DNA from: Actinomycetes bacterium
GTDB lineage: Bacteria; Actinomycetota; Actinomycetes; Propionibacteriales; Nocardioidaceae
NCBI GenBank assembly: GCA_023396115.1
Contig: JAEWXC010000002.1
Location: 1 to 64,000, forward strand
DNA: 64,000 nt
Direction: 5' to 3'
The position numbers were made by a program, and so were the translations under genes. Positions 53,620 to 63,507 of this stretch are shown one piece after another. A model generated the notes under the pieces. That model did no database searches, was not told the origin of the DNA, and saw nothing but the letters and a program-made list of their open reading frames with translations. The first letter of the stretch is position 1. Every line of letters starts with the position of its first letter.

Positions 53620-54432
53620 GTGTCCAACCCCCGGTTCCTGCTCTCCCGACGGTGGGTCTTCTTCGCCCTGGCCGTCATCTTCCTGACCTTCCTGGCCTGG
53701 CGTCTGGGCGAGTGGCAGTTCGACCGGTTGGAGGACCGCAAGGACCGCAACGCGCAGATCGAGCGCAACGAGCACCACGACCCCGTCGACGTCTCCGAGG
53801 TCACCAGCCCCGGTGGCCGGGTCCGGGCCAGCGACGAGTGGCGTCTGGTCACCGCGACCGGCGAGTATCTGGCCGACCAGCAGGTGATCGTCCGGTACCG
53901 CACCCGTGACGGTCACGCCGGGGTGGACGTGGTGGTGCCGCTGCGGACGGAGTCGGGCACCTCGGTGCTGGTGGACCGCGGCTGGTTCGGCACCGCCAAC
54001 CGCGGCGAGATCCCCACGGACGTGCCGGCCCCGCCCGCCGGCGAGGTGACGGTCACCGGCTGGCTCCGGGTGGACGCGACCGGTGACTCCACGGTGGTCG
54101 ACGACCAGTCGACCCGGGCGGTCAACAGCGCCGCGATCAGCGAGGCCCTGGGCATCGAGACCTACGCCGGCTTCGTGGACGTGCGCGACGAGAGTCCCGA
54201 GCCGGAGCAGGCCCTCGAACCGGTCGAGCTGCCGGAGCTCGACAACGGCCCGCACTTCTTCTACGGCCTGCAGTGGTGGTTCTTCGGGGTCCTGGCCGTC
54301 GTCGGGTTCTTCTACCTGATGTGGGACGAGAAGCGGGGCGGCACCGCCCGGCTGCGCCGCAAGGCCTCCCGACACGCCGAGGACGACCGGATCGACGCCC
54401 GCGAGGCGGACGCCGCCTCCCGCGACACCTGA
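53620..54432 (+). CDS. SURF1-family cytochrome oxidase assembly protein
   Basis: 270 residues with two membrane segments at both ends (RWVFFALAVIFLTFLAWRLGEWQ and FFYGLQWWFFGVLAVVGFFYLMW) and a large extracytoplasmic loop containing VLVDRGWFG, the SURF1 signature. Takes part in haem insertion into cytochrome c oxidase. The C-terminal tail is Arg/Asp-rich. GTG 7 bases after TAACCT (53607-53612). Confidence 0.94.
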   Translation: MSNPRFLLSRRWVFFALAVIFLTFLAWRLGEWQFDRLEDRKDRNAQIERNEHHDPVDVSEVTSPGGRVRASDEWRLVTATGEYLADQQVIVRYRTRDGHAGVDVVVPLRTESGTSVLVDRGWFGTANRGEIPTDVPAPPAGEVTVTGWLRVDATGDSTVVDDQSTRAVNSAAISEALGIETYAGFVDVRDESPEPEQALEPVELPELDNGPHFFYGLQWWFFGVLAVVGFFYLMWDEKRGGTARLRRKASRHAEDDRIDAREADAASRDT

Positions 54433-54442
54433 CCCCCACGAT

Positions 54443-54499
54443 CGCCGACCGGGCACTTAGATGGCGCTCACCGGGCACTTTGTCGCCGACCGGGCACTT
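54443..54499. repeat. Three ACCGGGCACTT direct repeats
   Basis: CGCCGACCGGGCACTT occurs at 54443-54458 and 54484-54499, with CTCACCGGGCACTT between them (54467-54480), spaced 22 and 19 bases centre to centre, in the 85-bp gap between convergent genes. Confidence 0.8.
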
Positions 54500-54517
54500 G
54501 CGTGACGCCGGGGCGGC

Positions 54518-55273
54518 TCAGGGCGTGCGCAGCAGACCCCCGTCGACCGGGACCGCAGTACCGGTGACGAAGGAGGCGGCGGGGCTGAGCAGGAACGCCG
54601 CGACCCGGCCGAACTCCTCGGGCCGGCCGTAGCGGCCCAGCGGGATCGTGGCCTCGTGGCGGGCCCGGGCCGCGACCGCGTCGCCGGTGGAGTCGTCGAG
54701 CTCACGGACCCGCTCGGTCTCGATCCGGCCGGGCATCAACGAGTTCACCCGCACGCCGCGGGGCCCCAGCTCGTCGGCGAGCATCTTGGCGACCATCGCC
54801 AACCCCGGGCGCAGGCCGTTGGAGACGGCCAGACCCTCCAACGGGACCCGGACGCTGGTGGAGAGCACGAGGGCCATCGAGCCCCCGTCGGGCAGCGCCG
54901 CACCCAGATCCCGGGCCAGCCGGGTGCCACCGAGGAAGACGCTCTCGAACGCGTCGCGCCACTGGTCGTCGGTGGTCGAGGCCACGGTCCCGGGCGCCGG
55001 TCCCCCAACACTCACCAGCGCCGAGTCCAGGCGTCCGAACAGGTCCATCGCCGCACTCCGCAGCAGCTCCGGGGTGGCCGGGTCGGAGTTGTCGGCCACC
55101 ACCCCGCGGGCCCGCTCCCCCAGGCGCGCCACCGCCGCCTCGACCGACGCGGCGTGGCGTCCCGAGACCAGCACCCGCGCCTCCTCGGCGACGAGCACCT
55201 CGGCGGTCGCGTACCCGAGTCCCCGGGTACCCCCGGTGATGACGTGGACACGGTCGCGCAGCTGGAGATCCAT
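54518..55273 (-). CDS. Atypical short-chain dehydrogenase/reductase
   Basis: 251 residues with a normal SDR Rossmann start (VITGGTRGLGYATAEVL) and C-terminal RYGRPEEFGRVAAFLLSP...TGTAVPVDGG. The active-site YxxxK is replaced: the aligned segment reads VSNGLRPGLAMVAK, with Ser for Tyr and Arg for Lys. The Ser of the triad is in STSVRVP. Either a non-catalytic or a chemically different member; similar SNxLR variants exist among SDRs I remember. ATG at 55273, 7 bases after TAACCT (55281-55286); that hexamer contains the stop codon of the ABC transporter gene. Confidence 0.88.
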   Translation of the reverse strand: MDLQLRDRVHVITGGTRGLGYATAEVLVAEEARVLVSGRHAASVEAAVARLGERARGVVADNSDPATPELLRSAAMDLFGRLDSALVSVGGPAPGTVASTTDDQWRDAFESVFLGGTRLARDLGAALPDGGSMALVLSTSVRVPLEGLAVSNGLRPGLAMVAKMLADELGPRGVRVNSLMPGRIETERVRELDDSTGDAVAARARHEATIPLGRYGRPEEFGRVAAFLLSPAASFVTGTAVPVDGGLLRTP

Positions 55274-55283
55274 GCGGGCGAGG

Positions 55284-57200
55284 TTAGCGCCCGGTCCGGG
55301 TCACGCCGGCGCCGAACTCCTCCTCGAGCCGGTCCACGTCCTCGGTGAACTGGGTCCGGTACAGCTCCGCGTAGAGACCGTCGGCGGCGAGCAGCTCGGC
55401 GTGCCGGCCCCGCTCGACGACCCGGCCCTGGTCGACCACCAGGATCTGGTCGGCGTTGCGCACCGTGGAGAGGCGGTGGGCCACCACCAACGAGGTGCGG
55501 CCCTCCAGCGCGGCGTCCAGCGCCCGCTGCACGGCCGCCTCGGACTCGGAGTCCAGGTGCGCGGTGGCCTCGTCCAGGACCACGATCGCCGGGGCCTTGA
55601 GCAGCAGCCTGGCGATCGCCAACCGCTGACGTTCGCCACCGGAGAGCCGGTAGCCGCGGTCGCCGACGACGGTGTCCAGCCCGTCGGGCAGGCTGCGGAC
55701 CAGGGTCGCGACCTGGGCCTGCTCCAGCGCCCGCCACAGCGCGTCGTCGTCGACGCCCTCGACGCGGCCGTAGGCCAGGTTGGCGCGGATCGTGTCGTGG
55801 AACATGTGGGCGTCCTGGGTGACATAGCCGACCGCGGCCTCCAGGGACTCCAGGGTCAGGTCGCGCACGTCGTGGCCACCGACCCGGACCGCACCGGTGT
55901 CGACGTCGTAGAGCCGGGCCACCAGGTGCGTGATGGTGGACTTCCCGGCCCCCGACGGGCCGACCAGGGCGACCATCTCGCCCGGGGCGGCGGTGAAGCT
56001 GATGTCGGTGAGCACCGGACCGGAGTCGCGGCTCTCGGCGCGGGCGACCTTCTCCAGCGAGGCCAGGGAGATGTCCTCGGCGCGGGGGTAGGCGAACGCG
56101 ACGTGGTCGAACTCCACGCCGGACGCGCCGGGCGTCAGGGCCCGGGCGTCGGCCCGCTCGGTGATCGAGCTCGGCAGGTCGAGCACCTCGAAGACCCGGT
56201 CGAAGGAGACCAGCGCGGTCATCACGTCGATCCGGACGTTGGAGAGCCCCTGCAGCGGCGCCAGCAGACGCAGCATCAGCATGCCCAGGGCGACCAGGGT
56301 GCCGACGCTGAAGTGGCCCTGGATCACCAGGTAGCCGCCGATGCCGTAGGCCAGCGCGGTCGCCAGCGACGGCACCAGCGTCATCACGGACATGAACAGC
56401 CGGGTCAGTCGGGAGATCCGGATCCCCAGGTCGCGCACCACCGCGGCCTTGCCGGCGAAGTAGGCGTCCTCGGTCTCGCGGCGGCCGAAGAGCTTGAGCA
56501 GCAGGGCGCCGCCCACGCTGAACCGCTCGGTCATGGCGTTGCCCAGGTCGGCGTTGCCGTCCATCTGCTCGCGGGTCAGCCCGGCCAGCCGGTTGCCGAC
56601 CCACCGCGCGGCGAGCAGCAGCACCGGGAAGAGCGCCAGGCAGGCGAGGGTGACCTGCCAGCTCAGCGCCACCATCGTGATCCCGACGACCAGCACCGAG
56701 ATGCCGTTCGACACCGTGCCGGACAGGGTGGAGGTGAACGCGCGCTGGGCGCCGATCACGTCGTTGTTGAGTCGGCTCACCAGGGCGCCGGTCTGGGTGC
56801 GGGTGAAGAAGGCCAGCGACTGGCGCTGGACGTGCGCGAACACCCGGGTCCGCAGGTCGTAGATCAGGCCCTCACCGATCCGGGAGGACAGGTAGCCGCC
56901 GACGAACGTCAGTGCCGCACCGAGCACCGCCACCCCGGCCATCGCGACCGCGAGCCAGACCACCAGCGAGACGTCACGTCCCCCGATGCCGTCGTCGACC
57001 ACCCGCTGCATCAGCAGCGGCGGCAGCACGACCAGACCGGCCTCCAGGACCGTGACCAGCAGGAACAGACCGATGCGCACCTTGTGCGGGGCGGCGAACG
57101 CGACCACGCGGCGCAGCGTTGAGCGACCGATCTGGTTGTCGACGACGCTGCGGTCCGCGCGCAGCGCCCGCAGCATCGGCGGGCCTCCCATCATGGACAT
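55284..57200 (-). CDS. ABC exporter with fused membrane and ATPase domains (MsbA/LmrA type)
   Basis: 638-residue half transporter. Six membrane helices (about 45-330) precede the ATPase: Walker A VGPSGAGKST, signature RLSGGERQRLAIARLL, Walker B IVVLDEATAHLD and switch His in VAHRL. Homodimer expected; probable lipid or multidrug export but the substrate is unknown. I chose the ATG at 57200 because AGGAGG is six bases upstream; the GTG at 57206 lies in the ribosome site. The N-terminus is Met/Gly-rich. Confidence 0.93.
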   Translation of the reverse strand: MSMMGGPPMLRALRADRSVVDNQIGRSTLRRVVAFAAPHKVRIGLFLLVTVLEAGLVVLPPLLMQRVVDDGIGGRDVSLVVWLAVAMAGVAVLGAALTFVGGYLSSRIGEGLIYDLRTRVFAHVQRQSLAFFTRTQTGALVSRLNNDVIGAQRAFTSTLSGTVSNGISVLVVGITMVALSWQVTLACLALFPVLLLAARWVGNRLAGLTREQMDGNADLGNAMTERFSVGGALLLKLFGRRETEDAYFAGKAAVVRDLGIRISRLTRLFMSVMTLVPSLATALAYGIGGYLVIQGHFSVGTLVALGMLMLRLLAPLQGLSNVRIDVMTALVSFDRVFEVLDLPSSITERADARALTPGASGVEFDHVAFAYPRAEDISLASLEKVARAESRDSGPVLTDISFTAAPGEMVALVGPSGAGKSTITHLVARLYDVDTGAVRVGGHDVRDLTLESLEAAVGYVTQDAHMFHDTIRANLAYGRVEGVDDDALWRALEQAQVATLVRSLPDGLDTVVGDRGYRLSGGERQRLAIARLLLKAPAIVVLDEATAHLDSESEAAVQRALDAALEGRTSLVVAHRLSTVRNADQILVVDQGRVVERGRHAELLAADGLYAELYRTQFTEDVDRLEEEFGAGVTRTGR

Positions 57201-57230
57201 GCCCACCTCCTGCTTCTCCCTGAGGGATCC

Positions 57231-58016
57231 TCAGAGTCCGGCGAGCCCCGCGACCTCGCGGAACCTGCGCACCTGTGCCTCGCGCTCGACCCGGCGCTGC
57301 TCGTCCAGCGAACGCCGCTCGGCGTCCAGGAGCAGGCCCTTGGTCTCACGCACCGCACCGGGCATCGGTGCGGTGAGGGCGGAGACCATCGCGCCGACGG
57401 CGTCCTCGAGCTCCTCGGACGGCACCACCTGCTGGACGATCCCCAGCGCCAGCGCCTCCTCGGCCCGGACGGTCCGCGCGGTCGCGCAGATCTCCAGTGC
57501 CCTCGAGTAGCCAACAACGTCGACGAGGGGCTTTGTTCCCGTCAGGTCGGGCACCAGGCCCAGGGCCGCCTCCTTCATGCAGAACTTGGCGTCGTCGGCG
57601 GCGATCCGCAGGTCGCAGGAGAGCGCCAGCTGGAACCCGGCACCGACCGCGTGGCCGCGCACCGCGGCGACCGAGACGAAGCGCGGGTCGCGCAGGAAGG
57701 TGAACCCCTCCTGGAACTCCCCGATCGCGTCCGCCATGCCGGCGTCGTCGAGCTCGAGCAGGTCGAGCAGGGAGTCCTGGCTGCGCTGGGACGGGTCGAG
57801 CACGCTGGTGTCGAGACCGGCGCTGAACGAGGCGCCCTCACCGGTCACCACGACCACGCGGACCTCGTCGCCGATGCTGCGACCCAGCTCGGCCAGGGTC
57901 CGCCACATCGCCGGGGTCTGCGCGTTGCGCACCTGCGGACGGTCCAGGGTGATGGTGGCCACGGCTCCGTCCACGGCGTACCGCAGACCCACCTGCGCCA
58001 GTCGCTGCTCGTCCAT
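57231..58016 (-). CDS. Enoyl-CoA hydratase/isomerase family protein
   Basis: 261 residues of the crotonase fold: VATITLDRPQVRNAQ, EGASFSAGLD (oxyanion loop), AVRGHAVGAGFQLALSCDLRIA and KEAALGLVPDLTGT. The Glu of LVPDLTG is Asp, so hydratase chemistry may differ from classical ECH. Resembles mycobacterial EchA12 (Rv1472) both in sequence and in lying beside the ABC-F gene (Rv1473), from memory. GAGGAG precedes the ATG at 58016. Confidence 0.9.
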   Translation of the reverse strand: MDEQRLAQVGLRYAVDGAVATITLDRPQVRNAQTPAMWRTLAELGRSIGDEVRVVVVTGEGASFSAGLDTSVLDPSQRSQDSLLDLLELDDAGMADAIGEFQEGFTFLRDPRFVSVAAVRGHAVGAGFQLALSCDLRIAADDAKFCMKEAALGLVPDLTGTKPLVDVVGYSRALEICATARTVRAEEALALGIVQQVVPSEELEDAVGAMVSALTAPMPGAVRETKGLLLDAERRSLDEQRRVEREAQVRRFREVAGLAGL

Positions 58017-58070
58017 GCTTCTCCTCGGTGTGGGTGGTGTCGGGGTCAGGCTGTCAGGCCGGTGAGGCGG

Positions 58071-59669
<1,599 letters not shown>

Positions 59670-59734
59670 GAGGGTCACTAGTGTACGGAGGGACACCGGA
59701 GCACCACGCCCCGCCCGGACCCCAGGAGCAGACG

Positions 59735-60664
59735 ATGCGCTTCAACCCCAAGGCCGACATCAGCAGCGGCCGGGTCAGCGACTCCGGGCGAGGTTCCGGG
59801 GGCGGCCTGGGCGGCGGCTCCGGAACCGGTGGCCGGATCCCGATCCCGACCGGCGGCAAGGGCGGCGTGGGCACGGTGGTCGCGATCATCGTGATGCTCG
59901 CCGTGGCCTACTTCTCCGGCGGGCTGGGGGGTCTGACCGGTGGGGGTGGTGGGCCGGGCCCCGACACCGGTCGCTACGACGAGTGCCTCTCCGGTGCCGA
60001 CGCCAACGAGTCCGCCGACTGTGCCCGCAAGGCCGTCGAGGTCTCCCTGGGCAACTACTGGGCCGCGACCCTGCCGGCCCAGTCGGACGTGCAGTTCCAG
60101 GACACCCAGATCAACTCGTTCAGCGGGTCGGTGCAGACCCAGTGCGGCAACGCCTCGGCGGCGGTGGGTCCGTTCTACTGCCCCACCGACGGCACCATCT
60201 ACCTGGACACCACCTTCTTCCCGGAGGTGCTGGAGAAGCAGCTGGGCGGTCAGGGCGGTGACTTCGTGGAGCCGTACGTGCTGGGTCACGAGTACGGGCA
60301 CCACATCCAGAACCTGATGGGCACGATGGGTCGGGTCCGGACCCAGAAGGGTCCCGAGTCCGACGCGGTCCGGCTCGAGTTGCAGGCCGACTGCTACGCG
60401 GGCATGTGGACCGCGGCCGCCACCAAGACCCAGGACGACCAGGGCGTGGCCATCTTCGAGGAGCTCGACCAGGGCGACATCGACGAGGCGATCGGTGCCG
60501 CGCAGACGGTCGGCGACGACCGGATCCAGCAGAAGTCCGGCGGCCGGGTCGACCCCGAGGGCTGGACCCACGGGTCGGCCGAGCAGCGGATGCGCTGGTT
60601 CCAGATCGGCATGGAGAAGGGCACCCTCCGCGCCTGCGACACGTTCGCGGCGTCGCGTCTGTGA
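59735..60664 (+). CDS. Neutral zinc metallopeptidase (YpfJ-like), membrane-anchored
   Basis: 309 residues. A Gly-rich N-terminus (GSGGGLGGGSGTGG) and one membrane segment (VVAIIVMLAVAYFSGG) are followed by an outside domain with VLGHEYGHHIQNL (HExxH zinc site) and ELQADCYAGMW, the third ligand. Four Cys may form disulfides. AGGAG lies 8 bases before the ATG at 59735. Substrate unknown. Confidence 0.92.
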   Translation: MRFNPKADISSGRVSDSGRGSGGGLGGGSGTGGRIPIPTGGKGGVGTVVAIIVMLAVAYFSGGLGGLTGGGGGPGPDTGRYDECLSGADANESADCARKAVEVSLGNYWAATLPAQSDVQFQDTQINSFSGSVQTQCGNASAAVGPFYCPTDGTIYLDTTFFPEVLEKQLGGQGGDFVEPYVLGHEYGHHIQNLMGTMGRVRTQKGPESDAVRLELQADCYAGMWTAAATKTQDDQGVAIFEELDQGDIDEAIGAAQTVGDDRIQQKSGGRVDPEGWTHGSAEQRMRWFQIGMEKGTLRACDTFAASRL

Positions 60665-61007
60665 TGGGAGACCTGCCCACTCCGGTCGATCTCCCGGTCC
60701 CGGCCGGTGCTGCGCCGACCCGGCACGTCGCCGGCGGGGTGCTCTGGGCCTGAGCAGCCCGCGGAGCGGCTGAGCCGGCCTCAGCCCGGACTCAGCCTCA
60801 ATCCACCGGGCCACCAGCACGCCCCACTGGTGCGCCCGGTGGACAGGTACCAAAACCCCACATATGTGGGGTTCTGGTAGGTGTGCGAGTGATGCTTCCC
60901 TCGCACACCTACAGGATCGCCGTGGGGAGTCCCGATCCACGTCCGAGATGGCGCGCCTTGCCGAACCATGGTGCCGCTCGCGTCGCGGCCGGCCGGTGGA
61001 TCGGAGC
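60665..61007. other. Intergenic region with several palindromes
   Basis: 343 bp between convergent genes, no gene found. A 30-bp palindrome (60849-60878, one mismatch) with centre CACATATGTG and arms ending in GGTTCTGGT is followed at once by a 12-bp inverted repeat, TAGGTGTGCGAG (60878-60889) with 60900-60911. A weaker 6-bp hairpin lies at 60812-60832. Confidence 0.65.
60849..60911. repeat. Tandem palindromes between convergent genes
   Basis: The first stem has 14 of 15 pairs matched and almost no loop; the second has 12 pairs and a 10-base loop. Either may stop transcription, but the loop-free form resembles a mobile palindromic unit, like that at 35293-35330, which also has an ATAT-type centre. 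Confidence 0.6.
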
Positions 61008-61913
61008 TCAGCCGAGCAGCGCCTCGACGTGGTCGAACTGCCGTTGCAGTGCGAGCAGGTGGGGCTTGACGCTGGGGTGGCGGAACTTGCCGGCCAGGGC
61101 GCCCTCGCCGCCGGCGACCCGGGCCAGGGCCCAGTCGGCCCGGGTGAGGGCGGTGAACACGACGGTGATCCTGGCTCCCAGCTCCACCTGTTCCCGTCGG
61201 GCCAGTCCTGCGGGGAGAGCGCCCAGGTGTGCTTCGAGCAGCGGGGCGAAGGACTCCCGTTCTGCCAGCGCCAGCAGCCCCAGGTCGGAGCCGACCGGCC
61301 CGGTGCCGTAGCCGGACCAGTCGATCGCGACCACGTCCTCGGGGCCCACCCGCCCGCGCAGGTTCTGCCGGGTCGGGTCCCCGTGCTGCGGCACCCGCGG
61401 GAGGGTGTCGAGTTGGGCCAGGTAGGACTCGCGGCGCTGCCACAGGTGGTCGGCCGCGTCGGCCACCGACGTGCGGGCCAGGACGGGCCAGCCTCCGCGT
61501 CGGGCCACCAGCCCCAACCGGTACCGCAGTTGGTCGGCGACCGCCCACGGTCGCTGCGGCACCTCGGCACCGGCGAAGCGCCCCAGCGCTGCGGCCCGGA
61601 ACAGCCCGGAGGTCTGCACCGCCTCCACGTGTTCCACGACCAGCGTGATGCCCTCGACGTCCTCCTCGACCGCCACCGTCCGCGGGGCCCGCAAACCGGC
61701 GGTCGAGTCCAGGTCACCCGACAGCGCCAGGTCGGCCTCGCGGCGCCACCAGGCCGGGTTGTGCGGGTCGCTGTAGTCGACCGGGTCGTGTGCGGCCGGC
61801 GCCTGCAGCCGCTTGACCACCACGTCCACCGGGCCCCGCCGGGCGCTCCACACCCCGGAGGTCGACGGGCCGGCCCCGCTCAGGCGCCGCCACCCGGGCT
61901 CGGGTTGCCACAT
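61008..61913 (-). CDS. Aminoglycoside phosphotransferase-like kinase
   Basis: 301 residues of the APH/choline-kinase fold: VVKRLQ with the ATP Lys, LVVEHVEAVQ hinge, PQHGDPTRQNLR (catalytic Asp loop) and AIDWSGYGTGPVGSDLGLL (metal Asp). Members phosphorylate small molecules; there is no evidence of resistance function. ATG at 61913, 7 bases after TAGCGT (61921-61926). Confidence 0.88.
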   Translation of the reverse strand: MWQPEPGWRRLSGAGPSTSGVWSARRGPVDVVVKRLQAPAAHDPVDYSDPHNPAWWRREADLALSGDLDSTAGLRAPRTVAVEEDVEGITLVVEHVEAVQTSGLFRAAALGRFAGAEVPQRPWAVADQLRYRLGLVARRGGWPVLARTSVADAADHLWQRRESYLAQLDTLPRVPQHGDPTRQNLRGRVGPEDVVAIDWSGYGTGPVGSDLGLLALAERESFAPLLEAHLGALPAGLARREQVELGARITVVFTALTRADWALARVAGGEGALAGKFRHPSVKPHLLALQRQFDHVEALLG

Positions 61914-61923
61914 GTGCGGGACG

Positions 61924-63507
61924 CTAGCCGATGTCGCGGCGCCGGTGCTGGAGCCACGCGCCCGTCACCAGCAGCGCCGCGGTGGCCAGCAGTCCCGCCT
62001 CGGCCGCCCGGTCCACCGGGCTGACCGGCACGTTCCCCACGTGGTCGAACGGGGAGGCGCCGACGACCCAGTCGGGCAGCCCCAGCCAGGGGCCGAGGTC
62101 ACCGAGCACCACGCAACCGGCCAGCAGCGCCCAGCCGATCCACGCGGCCCGGGGCCGCAGGGTCCAGGCCAGCACGGTCAGGGCGGCCAGCACCCAGATC
62201 GCCGGCACGTGGGCGGCGGCCGCGGGCACCAGGGTGGTCAGGGCGTCACCGACGCCGTCTCGCTGGGGCCCGTAGGCCAGGGCGGCAGCCACGGCCCAAC
62301 TCAGCGCCAGCACCGCGCTGCCCACGAGCACCAGACCGACCACCTGCGCCAGGTACCGGTGTCGGGAGGCGCCGGCCGCGAGCACCAGTTCGGTCCGGGC
62401 CTCGGTCTCCTCGCGGGCCACGCCGGCCACGACCTGCGCGGTGTACCCGGACACCATGACCGCCATCAACGACAGCAGTGCCGCGAGCAGCGCCTTCTCG
62501 AGCCGACCCGGCCCGCCCAGGGCCTCCAGCACCGCACGGCCGCTCGCGGAGGCGAAGATGCCGTCCAGGTGCGGCACCACCGAACCGAACAGGACGCCCG
62601 AGGCGACCACGGCCACCCACCAGACCAGCGAGGTGGTGCGCTCCTGGCGCCACAGCAGCCCGGCAGTGCCCGCCAGCCGACCCCGGGCCGGCCCCGCTCG
62701 GTCGGGCAGCACCCCGGCCCCCAGGTCCCGACGCCCACGCAGCAGCACCGCTGCTGCCACGAGAGCGCCGGATGTGGTCAGGTACAACGCGGCCACCCAC
62801 CAGCGCGGCTCCCCCCAGGCATGCATCCGGGTGCCCCAGCCCAGCGGTGAGAGCCAGCCCAGCCAGCCGGGGCCCAGGTCTCCGACCGCCCGGACCAGGT
62901 CGATCGTGGCGACGGCGAGCACCGCGAGTCCGCCACAGGTGCGGGCGCTGGCGGACAGTTGGCTGGTCATGCCGGCGATCCCGGTGCCCACCAGTCCGGC
63001 ACCCAGCCAGACCAGGCCGAACGCCACCGAGCCGCCGACCGGGAGCCCGGCCACGATGTCGATCAGCGCCGCCAGGGTGCCGACCACGACCGAGGCGATC
63101 ACGCCCAGGAGCAGCGCCGCCAGCAGCGGAGCACCCCGGGAGACCTGGGTGCTGGCCACCAGTTCGGCCCGACCGGACTCCTCCTCGGTGCGGGTGTGGC
63201 GACGCACCAGCACGATGGCCATCGCCATCACGCCCATCGCGTAGGTGACGGTCAGCTTGCTCATCGCCACGTCACCCGGACTGCTCTCCACCACGACCGG
63301 TCCGTAGAGGGCGACGAGGCCGGGGCTGGAGTTGATCACCCGCGCGGCGGCGGCCACGTCGGCGACCCCGGTGTAGAGCCCCTCGACGGTGAACGCCGAC
63401 GCGGCGACCATCGCGGACAACCCGGCGAGCCACGCGGTCAGCAGCACCCGGTCGCGCCTGAGTGCGTGCCGCAGCAGCGGCCCCACGCCCCGGACCACCG
63501 TGCTCAC
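61924..63507 (-). CDS. ABC exporter permease (TnrB3-like)
   Basis: 527 residues with about twelve hydrophobic segments. RRHTRTEEESGRAELVASTQVSR in the first half and REETEARTELVLAAGASR in the second are the paired cytoplasmic E-E-x-G-R/T motifs of large ABC-2 permeases annotated as polyketide-antibiotic exporters. The GTG at 63507 overlaps the TGA of the ATPase gene (GTGA). Substrate unknown; no biosynthetic cluster lies in the window. Confidence 0.88.
   Translation of the reverse strand: MSTVVRGVGPLLRHALRRDRVLLTAWLAGLSAMVAASAFTVEGLYTGVADVAAAARVINSSPGLVALYGPVVVESSPGDVAMSKLTVTYAMGVMAMAIVLVRRHTRTEEESGRAELVASTQVSRGAPLLAALLLGVIASVVVGTLAALIDIVAGLPVGGSVAFGLVWLGAGLVGTGIAGMTSQLSASARTCGGLAVLAVATIDLVRAVGDLGPGWLGWLSPLGWGTRMHAWGEPRWWVAALYLTTSGALVAAAVLLRGRRDLGAGVLPDRAGPARGRLAGTAGLLWRQERTTSLVWWVAVVASGVLFGSVVPHLDGIFASASGRAVLEALGGPGRLEKALLAALLSLMAVMVSGYTAQVVAGVAREETEARTELVLAAGASRHRYLAQVVGLVLVGSAVLALSWAVAAALAYGPQRDGVGDALTTLVPAAAAHVPAIWVLAALTVLAWTLRPRAAWIGWALLAGCVVLGDLGPWLGLPDWVVGASPFDHVGNVPVSPVDRAAEAGLLATAALLVTGAWLQHRRRDIG

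Noticed and set aside
59678..61717. Long minus-strand ORF across the zinc metallopeptidase and phosphotransferase
   Set aside because: Antisense to one real gene and out of frame with the other; both real genes have clear catalytic motifs.
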